DNA of 21,588 nt from WANQ01 sp964448055 (GTDB lineage: Archaea; Thermoproteota; Thermoprotei_A; Sulfolobales; WANQ01), in assembly GCA_964448055.1 (NCBI GenBank), contig CAYUVB010000026.1, positions 1 to 21,588 of the forward strand, given 5' to 3'. The translations under genes were made by a program, and so were the position numbers. Shown piece by piece: positions 8,041 through 15,637 of this stretch (position 1 is the first letter of the stretch; every line of letters starts with the position of its first letter). The notes beneath the pieces were generated by a model. It was not told the DNA's origin. It did not search any database and worked only from the letters and a program-made list of their open reading frames with translations.

Positions 8041-9387
8041 TTCTACTACATTTAGCGCCTCTTCTTTATCTAGTTTAACTGCTATCAAGTACTTAGAGCT
8101 TAACCTTCTTAGATCAGTGTTATCTCCTTGTATCATTACTGTTATTAGCTTAGCATTACTTGTCATAAGAGCCCTACGTACCATAGGCTCTGATATCTTG
8201 TCTTCACCATCTGTTAGTAATACTATTTCGCTAACATTCCTTACGCTACCACGGTAAATGTCTTCGCAAGCTGTCATTATTGCACGACTTATATCTGTTC
8301 CACCACTACCTTTTATCCTAGCAATGTATTCTAGTAGCTTCAATGCTTCATGTTGTCTTGGTCTACGACTAACTTTTACCAATGGATATGGCACGCTATC
8401 AAAGAACCTCATGTAGAATGGTCTACCTTCTTTTACTGCTTTAACATATAATGCCAGTGTTACTGCCTTAGCCCATAACATTTTTGCTCCATCCATACTA
8501 CCCGACTTATCTAATAAGATGTATAATGGACCCCAATTCTCTGGTAAAACTTTCTCGTAGAGAAGGAGACGGTTTTCAGCAAATTTTACGTTGAAGTATT
8601 CTGGTGGTAATGCTATCTCGCTTGGTACAATTCTTTCAATATCTCCTCCATGCTCATAACCTCTTAACTCTCCACGTGGGTGTCGTGTTACTTTACGTCT
8701 AGCTCTTATACTATGTTTAGGTAAACCGCTTAATAGATGCAGTATTCTCCTTACATCCGTGTTCCTAGCAAGTCTTAGTACCTCGTGGACACGTTCTTCA
8801 AACATAAGGCTTGAACCTATACCCGCTGAGAGGCCTTGGGCAAGTCTTTGTATTTTCTTAGCTGTTTCTGCTTCTTCAGCAGCTCTTCTCATAGCTTCAC
8901 GACTTATCTCTTGTATCAACTTCTTTTGTTCCTCATATTCTTCTTCTCCTTCGCTTTCACCTCTACCACTCATACCTATTCCTTTCTGTGACTCGCCTCC
9001 ACCTCCTTCACCAAATCCTAGCCCGTGTTGTTCTAGAAGCTCTAGTACTTTCTCAAGATAACTTACAGCCATAACCATGCTTGTAGCTGAATCTGCTATA
9101 GTATGTGCTTTAACTTGATCCACATAAGGATCTGTGAGCATTGATGCTATTAGCTGGTAGTGTAGCCTCTTAGATTTTGGTATATTATCTTCTACTTCAA
9201 GTACTGGTAATGGTAGATAGTATGAGTAGAAAACATCTATCGCTAAACTATAGGTTATGTTTCCTTCATCTCCTCTAAGCTTTCTTAAAGCGGATAGAAC
9301 TCTTTCACCACGGTAAACTATTATCGGATCCTCATAGTCTATTCCTCTTAGTACCCCTCTATCTTTGCTATGTAGCAGCTTCTTCAT
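8035..9387 (-). CDS. VWA-domain protein, partner of the RavA-type ATPase
   Basis: A 450-residue soluble protein with a C-terminal von Willebrand A domain. The MIDAS motif is complete: LDKSGSMDG (Asp293, Ser295, Ser297), Thr364 in GSGGTDIS and Asp393 in LLTDGED. The N-terminal half is helical, with a Gly/Glu-rich linker (about 124-155) leading into a charged helix (155-185). The arrangement matches ViaA/CoxE-like partners of MoxR-family AAA ATPases, which couple remodelling to metal-dependent binding of a client. It starts 7 bp after the ATPase stop, so the two form one transcription unit. The client is unknown. No signal peptide or membrane segment is present. Confidence 0.87.
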   Translation of the reverse strand: MKKLLHSKDRGVLRGIDYEDPIIVYRGERVLSALRKLRGDEGNITYSLAIDVFYSYYLPLPVLEVEDNIPKSKRLHYQLIASMLTDPYVDQVKAHTIADSATSMVMAVSYLEKVLELLEQHGLGFGEGGGGESQKGIGMSGRGESEGEEEYEEQKKLIQEISREAMRRAAEEAETAKKIQRLAQGLSAGIGSSLMFEERVHEVLRLARNTDVRRILHLLSGLPKHSIRARRKVTRHPRGELRGYEHGGDIERIVPSEIALPPEYFNVKFAENRLLLYEKVLPENWGPLYILLDKSGSMDGAKMLWAKAVTLALYVKAVKEGRPFYMRFFDSVPYPLVKVSRRPRQHEALKLLEYIARIKGSGGTDISRAIMTACEDIYRGSVRNVSEIVLLTDGEDKISEPMVRRALMTSNAKLITVMIQGDNTDLRRLSSKYLIAVKLDKEEALNVVEL

Positions 9388-9394
9388 AGTTTAT

Positions 9395-10540
9395 CTAGAA
9401 CCCCAGTTTACGTGAAATCTTTTCTAATAGCGTATCTATCTGGTATATGACTTCTTGCGCTCTAGCTTCAACTGTTTCATTACCGCTCTCACGAGCAAGC
9501 TCTAGTACTCTTTCTCGTGCAATTCTTAAGTTTCTATGAACTTCTACTAATCTTGGATCATACTCTGGTATGGTTTCAATAATTCTGGATAACTCACGTG
9601 TATTAGCTTCAATATCAGCTAACTCCCTAAGATACTTTGCAGGAGTCTTTAGTTCTTCAGCTATTATTGCTACTACCTTATCCAGATCGTCTTCATCTCT
9701 TGGGGCAATGTATTTAAGTACTACGAGATCCTCCTCATTAACTTTAAGTCTACCATGAAGAACTGCATGAGCAGCTATTACTTTGAGTGCTTTACCTTTA
9801 CGTCTATCTGTTAAATGTATGCCTTTTTCTTCGAAGATAGCATATAGTTTTAATAGTTTGCCCTTCACACCTTGATAATCTACTTCTAAAACCATCTTAT
9901 GTAATTTTCTTAGATCATCCATATTCATTATTGGTGTTGGTGGAGGTATTTTTCCTGACTCTATTCTCCATGATGCATCTAGTAGTTCACTCCACTTGTT
10001 TTCTTCTACGGGTTTAGTAAAATGCCTTAGAAGCATACGGTCATATAATGCTTCTAGTTCAGGTTCATCGGGTACACGGTTACTTGCACCTATCATTGTC
10101 CATAAAGGTACTTTTATCTCTGTATAACCATCATATAGTACTCTTTCTTGCAGTATACTTAATAAGGCATTAAGTATGGCTGAGTTAGCATTAAAGATCT
10201 CGTCTAGGAAGGCTATCTCTGCTTCTGGTAGTTTGCCACGCGTGATTCTGCGATAGACCCCTTCTTTTAATCCTCTTATATCTAATGGACCAAAGAGTTC
10301 TGCTGGCTCTGTGTACCTTGTAAGTAGGTATTTGAAGAACCTAACGTTTAGGAGATCAGCTGCTCTACGAGCCAATGCTGATTTAGCAGTACCGGGTTCT
10401 CCTATAAGTACTACGTGTTCACGTGCAAGTAATGCAAGTGTTAAAACCTTAGCTTCCTCCTCTCTACCCACAAATGGATATGCCAATTCTGCTACGAACT
10501 TTTGCGGTATTCCCAGTATATTGCTCAATTGTTCATTCAA
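9395..10540 (-). CDS. RavA-type MoxR AAA+ ATPase
   Basis: A 381-residue AAA+ ATPase. Walker A is GEPGTAKS (47-54), Walker B AFLDEIFNAN (110-119) and sensor 1 IGASNR (150-155). Wording such as DEIFNANSAILNALLSILQER and GASNRVPDEPELEALYDR is that of the RavA branch of MoxR proteins rather than the classical MoxR branch (compare the gene at 16673). A charged helical C-terminal region (about 290-381) follows the AAA lid. TTG 10540 is in frame and has GGTG 9 nt upstream; the nearby ATG at 10536 is out of frame. It is followed 7 bp later by the VWA gene, the standard RavA/ViaA pairing. Confidence 0.9.
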   Translation of the reverse strand: MNEQLSNILGIPQKFVAELAYPFVGREEEAKVLTLALLAREHVVLIGEPGTAKSALARRAADLLNVRFFKYLLTRYTEPAELFGPLDIRGLKEGVYRRITRGKLPEAEIAFLDEIFNANSAILNALLSILQERVLYDGYTEIKVPLWTMIGASNRVPDEPELEALYDRMLLRHFTKPVEENKWSELLDASWRIESGKIPPPTPIMNMDDLRKLHKMVLEVDYQGVKGKLLKLYAIFEEKGIHLTDRRKGKALKVIAAHAVLHGRLKVNEEDLVVLKYIAPRDEDDLDKVVAIIAEELKTPAKYLRELADIEANTRELSRIIETIPEYDPRLVEVHRNLRIARERVLELARESGNETVEARAQEVIYQIDTLLEKISRKLGF

Positions 10541-10637
10541 TACTATTTACACCGTTTCTAGATCCTAGTTCTTCTCTAAACTACATAGGTTTACTTGGAC
10601 CTAAAAGCCTATCTTACAAGCCAGTCTGAGTATTAGG

Positions 10638-11030
10638 TTAACATGTAACATGTATTATACTTAAGGTTTTAGCTCCCTTACTGTATAGTTCATTTAGTTT
10701 CCCTATTATGTTAGGTGTTTTATCTATTATCACATTAGTACCACGTGACTTCAGCTCTTCTAAGAAATTCTTAGCTTCAGGTGTTAGAGGTAAATCACCA
10801 TACTGCCCCGTACCTATTACTATGAACTCTATATTCTGACCTGTACTGTTTAAGTAATACTCGAGTTCATCCTTAGACAACGGTGTATGGCCATACATGT
10901 TACGGTACTTTGCTGATATATCTTTTCTTCTTTTTATAATTTTCCCATTGGGTAGGATTACTATATCATGTTCTATTTTCTCCCCATCAACAATTACGTA
11001 TCCAAAGCCTGTATCATTTATTATTACCAA
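10638..11030 (-). CDS. Mth938-like (DUF498/AAMDC) domain protein
   Basis: A 130-residue single-domain protein of the Mth938/AAMDC family (PF04430). It opens with FGYVIVDGEKIEHDIVILPNG and has the family's glycine motif VIGTGQYGDLPLTPEA (about 71-86). The fold is small alpha/beta. No enzymatic activity is firmly established for the family, although human AAMDC is linked to metabolism and adipogenesis. TTG 11030 has AGGTG 6 nt upstream. The next gene on this strand (RavA type) begins 97 bp downstream; that gap shows only a weak TATA candidate, so the two could be one operon. Confidence 0.8.
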   Translation of the reverse strand: MVIINDTGFGYVIVDGEKIEHDIVILPNGKIIKRRKDISAKYRNMYGHTPLSKDELEYYLNSTGQNIEFIVIGTGQYGDLPLTPEAKNFLEELKSRGTNVIIDKTPNIIGKLNELYSKGAKTLSIIHVTC

Positions 11031-11099
11031 GACCTACACCTAGATTCAAGTATTTGTGAAGTAAAAGTAAAATATTTACTTGCCAGCTCCTTACAATAT

Positions 11100-11162
11100 T
11101 ATGGATGAAGATCCCGGTTTTCAACTGAGAGATCAGTGATGACGAGTTGCTCCCCTGACGTT
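11100..11162 (+). ncRNA. Candidate C/D-box guide RNA 1
   Basis: Elements appear in canonical order: a C-like box TGGATGA (11102-11108, GAUGA core intact), 16 nt, D' box CTGA (11125-11128), a 7-nt spacer, a perfect C' box GTGATGA (11136-11142), a 12-nt guide CGAGTTGCTCCC and D box CTGA (11155-11158). The total of 57 nt is typical of archaeal C/D sRNAs, which direct 2'-O-methylation. The TATA-like AAATATTTA at 11070-11078 predicts a start at about 11100, exactly at the C box. The D guide would target GGGAGCAACTCG (methyl at its fifth base, G); the D' guide would target TTGAAAACCGGG (fifth base A). I cannot confirm either target. The weak point is the imperfect C box. Confidence 0.55.
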
Positions 11163-11321
11163 TCCTCCCAAATACCTCTAATGGGGGATGAGGAGTAGGC
11201 AAGGTAGTGAGACCTTGTGGTGATCGGTGTCGCCCTCGCCGACCCTTATAGGTCTTCTTGAGTACTAAGCTTCAAGTCCTGGATAGTTTCAGTTATCATA
11301 CCGTTATACTAGTATCGTCAT

Positions 11322-11330
11322 AGTTAAATA
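11322..11330 (+). promoter_or_regulatory. TATA box for the deacetylase gene
   Basis: AGTTAAATA predicts transcription from about 11352, giving a leader of about 24 nt with AGGGTG at 11363-11368. Confidence 0.45.
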
Positions 11331-11375
11331 CCTCATCACATCTCTATCTTGATCCCAGAGAAAGGGTGTATATAA

Positions 11376-12140
11376 TTGAGCCTCCATCCTAGTGGTTATG
11401 ATTTCACTATTCTCTTATCATTTGATTTTGACGCTGAAAGCGCTGAAGTATGGAAGAAAAGTGATCCAGTAGCTATTAGTAGAGGTAGGTATGGGGTACG
11501 TACTGGTATCTGGCGTGTTCTAGAATTACTTGATCGTTATGGGTTAAGGGTTACATTCTTTGTACCTGGATGGGTAGCAGAACAGTATCCACGTGTAGTA
11601 GCCGAAATACATGAACGTGGTCACGAGATAGCTGGACATGGATACCTACATGAACGTTTAGATGAATTAGAAGGTGATGATGAGGAGCAGGTTTTCACGC
11701 TAATGGAGAATAGGATAAGAGAAGCTATAGGTGTTAGACCACTGGGCTTTAGAGCCCCATACTGGAGGTTCAGCAACCGTACATTAAACATACTTGCAAG
11801 AAGAGGATATATCTATGATAGCAGTCTTATGGATTCAGATAATCCATACACAATAAATATTGATGGACAAGTGATAGTAGAACTACCTGTTGACTGGAGA
11901 CTAGATGATTGGCCCTACCTAGAAGTTTCAAGAATAACTCCCGAGGAACTCTATGAGATGTGGTTAGAGGAAATAGATTATGCGCATAAGCGGGGTGGAT
12001 ATTTATCGTTAACACTTCATCCACAATGTATTGGCCGTGGAGCAAGGATTAAATTACTAGAAGATATTATAAGGGAACTACTTAAACGTAGAGCCTGGAT
12101 ACCAAGAGCAATAGACTTAGCAAGGAAGCTTTATCGTTAA
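11376..12140 (+). CDS. Polysaccharide deacetylase-family protein
   Basis: A 254-residue carbohydrate esterase 4 / NodB-fold protein. It has the metal and catalytic set LSFDFD (Asp17, Asp19), the metal-binding pair HGYLH (His88, His92), RAPYWR (Arg126) and TLHPQ (His215). The order and the short N-terminus resemble the PuuE/HpPgdA type of cyclic-imidase-like deacetylases rather than secreted chitin deacetylases; there is no signal peptide, so it probably acts in the cytoplasm. Candidate substrates are an N-acetylated sugar or a cyclic imide; neither can be chosen from sequence. TTG 11376 is preceded by AGGGTG with 7-nt spacing. It converges on thyX with 31 bp between stops. Confidence 0.87.
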   Translation: MSLHPSGYDFTILLSFDFDAESAEVWKKSDPVAISRGRYGVRTGIWRVLELLDRYGLRVTFFVPGWVAEQYPRVVAEIHERGHEIAGHGYLHERLDELEGDDEEQVFTLMENRIREAIGVRPLGFRAPYWRFSNRTLNILARRGYIYDSSLMDSDNPYTINIDGQVIVELPVDWRLDDWPYLEVSRITPEELYEMWLEEIDYAHKRGGYLSLTLHPQCIGRGARIKLLEDIIRELLKRRAWIPRAIDLARKLYR

Positions 12141-12171
12141 ATAATTCATACAACATCTATAATGAGCGTCT

Positions 12172-13080
12172 TTATCGGACACCATAGGCTTTACAGTATA
12201 ATTTAACCAGCTCCTTTACTTCAGGAACTATTTTCTTTACTTCTTCTATCATTAATTCAACAACCTTCCTTATCTCCCACTGAGCTTTAGGACTTAGCCT
12301 TAAACATGCTATGTGTAGAAGCTCACGAAGATTTACAGTGACCATAAGTCTTGTTTTAACTGCTTGTGGAATTACAAAGCGTGCATCTTCATACTTTACT
12401 CCACTACTTATTAGCTCATAGTATCGTTGTACAGCTCTAAGAAGATCCTCTGCTAAACATATTTTATCTTCATCCCTAATAGATCCCGGTAGCACAAACG
12501 CTTCATTTACGGCTTCTAGCAATACTTTCTTATAATCATCACGCATATCATAGCAAGCCCTAATACTTTCACCAGAAGAGTACTTAGGCGATGACTGATT
12601 TAGAAACACTTCTATTATATCTGAATACCTCTTATGTTCATACATTTTCTTTAATTCTTCAATCCCTGTCTTTAGATAGTTGTGTCGTAATGAACTTGAG
12701 TCATCTTGCTGTAATTTTAATTTTTTATCCAAGTACGCCTTAACTATCCTCTCCACAACCCTTTTCATGTATGATTCACTATATCTTTGCGATTCTTGTG
12801 TAAATGATGCTAAACGATGCCTTACTAGTTGATGTGAACATACACGGGATATATCCTCTACTATAAACGTAAATGTTATGTGTTCAAGTATGCTTGGAAA
12901 TTCTACTGCTGATAAAAGTATTCTCTTTACCTTCTCTTCAGGATACTTATCGCTTAAATAGTATTCAAGTGAATGATCATGTAACTTGCCTATACTGACC
13001 TTAAATGCTAGTACTGGTAGGTGTTTAGTAACACCTTCTGCTGTAGGCTTGGAGTATGCTATGAGTTTTACCTTAACCAC
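12172..13080 (-). CDS. thyX: Flavin-dependent thymidylate synthase ThyX
   Basis: ThyX makes dTMP from dUMP with FAD, NADPH and methylene-tetrahydrofolate or an archaeal equivalent. The signature RHR-x7-S is present as RHRLASFTQES (87-97) followed by QRY, with the upstream LEHITFTF (65-72). The C-terminal active-site segment NLRELLHIACLRLSPKAQW (250-268) is also complete. At 302 residues it is longer than usual (about 220-250); the extra material is mainly a charged helical insert between about 105 and 200. GTG 13080 has only a weak upstream GGG. It follows the antiporter on the same strand by 38 bp, so co-transcription is possible. Confidence 0.93.
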   Translation of the reverse strand: MVKVKLIAYSKPTAEGVTKHLPVLAFKVSIGKLHDHSLEYYLSDKYPEEKVKRILLSAVEFPSILEHITFTFIVEDISRVCSHQLVRHRLASFTQESQRYSESYMKRVVERIVKAYLDKKLKLQQDDSSSLRHNYLKTGIEELKKMYEHKRYSDIIEVFLNQSSPKYSSGESIRACYDMRDDYKKVLLEAVNEAFVLPGSIRDEDKICLAEDLLRAVQRYYELISSGVKYEDARFVIPQAVKTRLMVTVNLRELLHIACLRLSPKAQWEIRKVVELMIEEVKKIVPEVKELVKLYCKAYGVR

Positions 13081-13118
13081 TTTTCAGCCCTATACTTGTG
13101 AGTTGGGTAAAAGCAGTT

Positions 13119-14300
13119 TTAGCTGGTATGGCTCTTAGACTCCTGCATCCTATACAATAATTTTATCGTTGGAGGAACTATTATTGACGTTACTATTATC
13201 AACATAACTGTTGCAAAGTATATAGGCGTTGATACTACTCCATGAGCCATACCTATTGTTGCTGCTATTAATGCTACTTCTGCTCTTGGCCACATACCTA
13301 CTCCTACGATTAGAGCTTTACTCCAAGGCAAACCTACTATTCTAGAGCCAAGGGTATTTCCCAGAGTTTTACCTAGTAATGCGAATCCTATGAACAATGC
13401 ATATAACCATACATATTCTGGTTTAAGTGCTGCCTCTATTGCTATTCTAGCAGAACTTGCTACGAAGAATAGTGTTGCCAGCAAGTCTACTATTACCTTT
13501 ATTTTCTCAGAAACTATTTGGAATCTTCTACAACGTGCTAAAGCTAGCCCTGCCGCATAGGCTCCAACTATGGGTGATAAGCCTATTATTCCAGCAAGTG
13601 CTGCCACTAGAAGTCCTAATATTATTGATAGTATTGGTAAAGCGTTATCTATGTGTAGTCTTGAGAATACTTTGAATATTCCTGATGATAACCTACCTAT
13701 AACTATCACAGCTGATAACCAAAATAGGAAGGCTGAAAGAGCAACAAATGCTATGTCTTTTATATTTATTACACCATATACTACCACACTTAGTGCTGCA
13801 ACAAGGACGATTAGTCCTTGGATATCGTCTAGTACTGCCACTCCTAGGATTGTTAATCCTTCATCAGTATCAAGTTTACCTAAGTCGAGTAGAGTCTTTA
13901 CTGTTAAGCTAACACTTGTTGCTACAAGTATTGTTCCAATGAATACACTTTGATTTAATGGGTACCCTAATATCCATCCAACAATGAATCCATTTATGAA
14001 TGCTAATGAGACATCAAGTAATGATACTACTATGAACCTTCTTATACCTCCAATAAAGCTACGATAATCTGTTTCCAAGCCTGCATAAAATAGGAGTAGG
14101 ACAACACCAAGCCATGCTAGTGCGTCCGTAGCCGTGCCCTCCTCTGGCACAAATATCCCTAGAAAGGACCTACCTACTATTATCCCTGCTACGATATCGC
14201 CTATAACTGGTGGTAATCCTAACCTGACAAACACTTCTTCTAGTATTTTAGCTACTATTAATGCTACTACTAGTGCTATGAGAAACTCTGTAAACGCCAT
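13119..14300 (-). CDS. CPA2-family cation/proton antiporter
   Basis: A 393-residue integral membrane protein with about 12 hydrophobic segments and short loops, typical of CPA2/NapA/KefB-type antiporters. The ion-binding motif is AVLDDIQG with Asp158-Asp159; the DD form is generally linked to electrogenic Na+/H+ exchange. The N-terminal LGLPPVIGDIVAGIIVG and the segment FYAGLETD (71-78) are family hallmarks. There is no C-terminal RCK/TrkA domain; regulation may instead come from the separate CBS protein just upstream. ATG 14300 overlaps the CBS stop as TAATG, which implies translational coupling. Confidence 0.92.
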   Translation of the reverse strand: MAFTEFLIALVVALIVAKILEEVFVRLGLPPVIGDIVAGIIVGRSFLGIFVPEEGTATDALAWLGVVLLLFYAGLETDYRSFIGGIRRFIVVSLLDVSLAFINGFIVGWILGYPLNQSVFIGTILVATSVSLTVKTLLDLGKLDTDEGLTILGVAVLDDIQGLIVLVAALSVVVYGVINIKDIAFVALSAFLFWLSAVIVIGRLSSGIFKVFSRLHIDNALPILSIILGLLVAALAGIIGLSPIVGAYAAGLALARCRRFQIVSEKIKVIVDLLATLFFVASSARIAIEAALKPEYVWLYALFIGFALLGKTLGNTLGSRIVGLPWSKALIVGVGMWPRAEVALIAATIGMAHGVVSTPIYFATVMLIIVTSIIVPPTIKLLYRMQESKSHTS

Positions 14301-14821
14301 TACGCTTGCACCTCCATTAGCTTCTCTATTATTTTACTTAGAATATTCCTTGAGCTTATAATAGCTCTTATTCTATCCCTTCTATCTACAACTATTATGT
14401 ATCTACTCTTTAATCTATCCATATGATCTAGTGCTTCCCTTATGGTGGCTTCCTCACCTATTATTGGATGCATAAGCCTAGCTATTTGCCCTACAGGTAT
14501 ATTCAGTAAGTTCTTCATACTTCTAGCTCTTCTCATTATAGGTGGTCTTAGGATAGAGAGATGCCAACGCGAGTGAGGAGCCATTATCTCTATTAGTTCC
14601 ATGTCTTCAATCATACCTATGGGTCTACCTTTATTGTCAACCACAACTATTACCTCAGCGCCTTTATCTTCATGATCAATGCTTCTATGAAGTAATCCTA
14701 GTATGTTCTTAAATGTAACATTTTCTTCTACAATAAGATATCTTGGAAGTTCCTTCCTATATTTCTCAATGAATTCTCTTAACTTCATGTTAAGTAGGGT
14801 CTCAACATCAGTATCGGTCAT
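14300..14821 (-). CDS. Two-CBS-domain protein, coupled to the antiporter
   Basis: A 173-residue protein made almost entirely of a CBS pair: the first repeat ends in AEVIVVVDNKGRPIGMIEDMEL, the second in YIIVVDRRDRIRAIISSRNIL. CBS pairs bind adenine nucleotides or related ligands and gate partner proteins; overlap with the antiporter gene (TAATG) suggests it senses energy state for that transporter. I chose ATG 14821 because GGTG lies 7 nt upstream; an upstream in-frame TTG at 14860 would add 13 residues, but those codons lie in a perfect inverted repeat that looks like leader RNA (14820-14844). Confidence 0.85.
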   Translation of the reverse strand: MTDTDVETLLNMKLREFIEKYRKELPRYLIVEENVTFKNILGLLHRSIDHEDKGAEVIVVVDNKGRPIGMIEDMELIEIMAPHSRWHLSILRPPIMRRARSMKNLLNIPVGQIARLMHPIIGEEATIREALDHMDRLKSRYIIVVDRRDRIRAIISSRNILSKIIEKLMEVQA

Positions 14822-14844
14822 AGTGTAGCACCAACCTACACTAT
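14820..14844 (-). promoter_or_regulatory. Start-site hairpin of the CBS gene
   Basis: In the mRNA, ATAGTGTAG (14844-14836) pairs perfectly with CTACACTAT (14828-14820) around a 7-nt loop GTTGGTG. The loop holds the ribosome binding site GGTG and the last two paired bases are the AU of the start codon. A TATA-like AATATAATAG on the minus strand near 14868 would start the transcript shortly before the hairpin. This could be a translational switch or, at DNA level, an operator. Confidence 0.55.
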
Positions 14845-14880
14845 ATAGCCTTATTAGCAAGTCTATTATATTCTCTACCA

Positions 14881-14889
14881 GTATTTACA
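14881..14889 (+). promoter_or_regulatory. TATA-like box before the JAMM gene
   Basis: GTATTTACA predicts transcription from about 14911, so the following GC-rich folding segment (14911-14966) would be the 5' leader. Confidence 0.35.
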
Positions 14890-14910
14890 GGTTCGCATCA
14901 TTAGTTTCCA

Positions 14911-14966
14911 TAGGCGCTAGACCGGTTATTAACCCGGCTGCTAGAGAGTGTGGGGACCCACTCTAT
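14911..14966 (+). promoter_or_regulatory. Folded GC-rich leader before the JAMM gene
   Basis: Two helices are visible: CTAG (14917-14920) with CTAG (14941-14944) enclosing CCGG...CCGG, and AGAGTG (14945-14950) with CACTCT (14959-14964). The local GC content contrasts with the AT-rich flanks. If translation starts at TTG 14995, this is an RNA leader of about 84 nt ending just before the GGCGGTG ribosome binding site. If translation starts at GTG 14950 instead, the second helix is coding. Confidence 0.35.
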
Positions 14967-14994
14967 CCATCATGTAATTGGCGGTGCCTATATT

Positions 14995-15621
14995 TTGACT
15001 CCACCAATGGATTTAATGGTTGATGTAATACTAGACGTGAATGCTATTAGAAGAGAGCCAGTAATATACAATGTGAGAGATATTCAGCATATACTCCATG
15101 AAGGAGATGATAACAAGTTAGATGATATAATTAATGCAGCAATATTCAATTCTAGAATACTATTTGAACATGCTTATCTTATAGATGACTATGGTTTAGT
15201 GTATGTTTCCTCAGGTATAATGGGAATAGACGGTCTTAGAGTTTTCAAGTACTCCAAGGGCTGCCCTCACTGTATAGGATTATTTCATACACATCCCATA
15301 CCATTGCCTATACCTACACCTAGTGATGCATTAAATGCCTATAGCAGGAATAGTTTAATTGAATGCATAGGTTCTATGATTGGTAATGAACCAGTAATTG
15401 TATGTATAAAACCTAGAGCTTCCTGGAAAACTATTGCTTCTAGAATAGGTATGTTCGCTAAAACAATAGAATATTATACTGACGCATACGCACCAGTAGA
15501 TACAATTAATGGTATATTCATGGCACCCTATCCTAGTCCAGATACCTCTTGGAGACTCTTAGAAGCATTCAAAAAACATATTCAAGAATACGCTAAGGTA
15601 GAAATTAACGTATTTAAGTAA
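14995..15621 (+). CDS. JAMM/MPN-like metalloprotease-fold protein
   Basis: A 208-residue protein with a JAMM zinc motif read as H-x-H-x7-T-x2-D: FHTHPIPLPIPTPSD (His98, His100, Thr108, Asp111), with Thr where most members have Ser. Glu58 (LFEHAY) is a candidate for the upstream catalytic Glu. A CPHC pair (90-93) just before the motif could bind another metal. JAMM enzymes remove ubiquitin or SAMP-like modifiers or act in sulfur-carrier chemistry; no such partner is adjacent. I prefer TTG 14995, with GGCGGTG 8 nt upstream, over GTG 14950, which lacks a proper site and lies in a hairpin. The family call is moderate. Confidence 0.68.
   Translation: MTPPMDLMVDVILDVNAIRREPVIYNVRDIQHILHEGDDNKLDDIINAAIFNSRILFEHAYLIDDYGLVYVSSGIMGIDGLRVFKYSKGCPHCIGLFHTHPIPLPIPTPSDALNAYSRNSLIECIGSMIGNEPVIVCIKPRASWKTIASRIGMFAKTIEYYTDAYAPVDTINGIFMAPYPSPDTSWRLLEAFKKHIQEYAKVEINVFK
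15610..15618 (+). promoter_or_regulatory. TATA-like box inside the end of the JAMM gene
   Basis: GTATTTAAG lies in the last codons of the gene and predicts an RNA start near 15638-15641, the edge of the GC-rich island that follows. Confidence 0.35.
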
Positions 15622-15637
15622 GTAGAATGTATGGTAA

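Larger units (their letters stand above)
11031..11375. other. 345-bp intergenic region with RNA signals
   Basis: This gap between divergent genes holds, in order: a TATA-like AAATATTTA (11070-11078); a C/D-box RNA candidate (11100-11162); a series of hairpins, AAGGT/ACCTT (11201-11216), TCGGTG/CGCCGA (11224-11242) and CTTGA/TCAAG (11257-11276), in a locally GC-rich stretch; and a TATA box AGTTAAATA (11322-11330) about 50 bp before the deacetylase start. A 62-codon minus-strand open frame (11014-11202) overlaps the RNA and has no protein-like features. Confidence 0.6.

Noticed and set aside
11014..11202. 62-codon minus-strand open frame
   Set aside because: It overlaps the Mth938-like start and lies antisense to the C/D RNA candidate; its composition is not protein-like and it has no ribosome binding site worth trusting.
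14822..14860. Upstream TTG start adding 13 residues to the CBS protein
   Set aside because: ATG 14821 has GGTG at 7-nt spacing, and the extra codons fall within a perfect inverted repeat.
14899..14921. C-box-like ATGATGC on the minus strand
   Set aside because: No CTGA box follows within a normal C/D RNA length.
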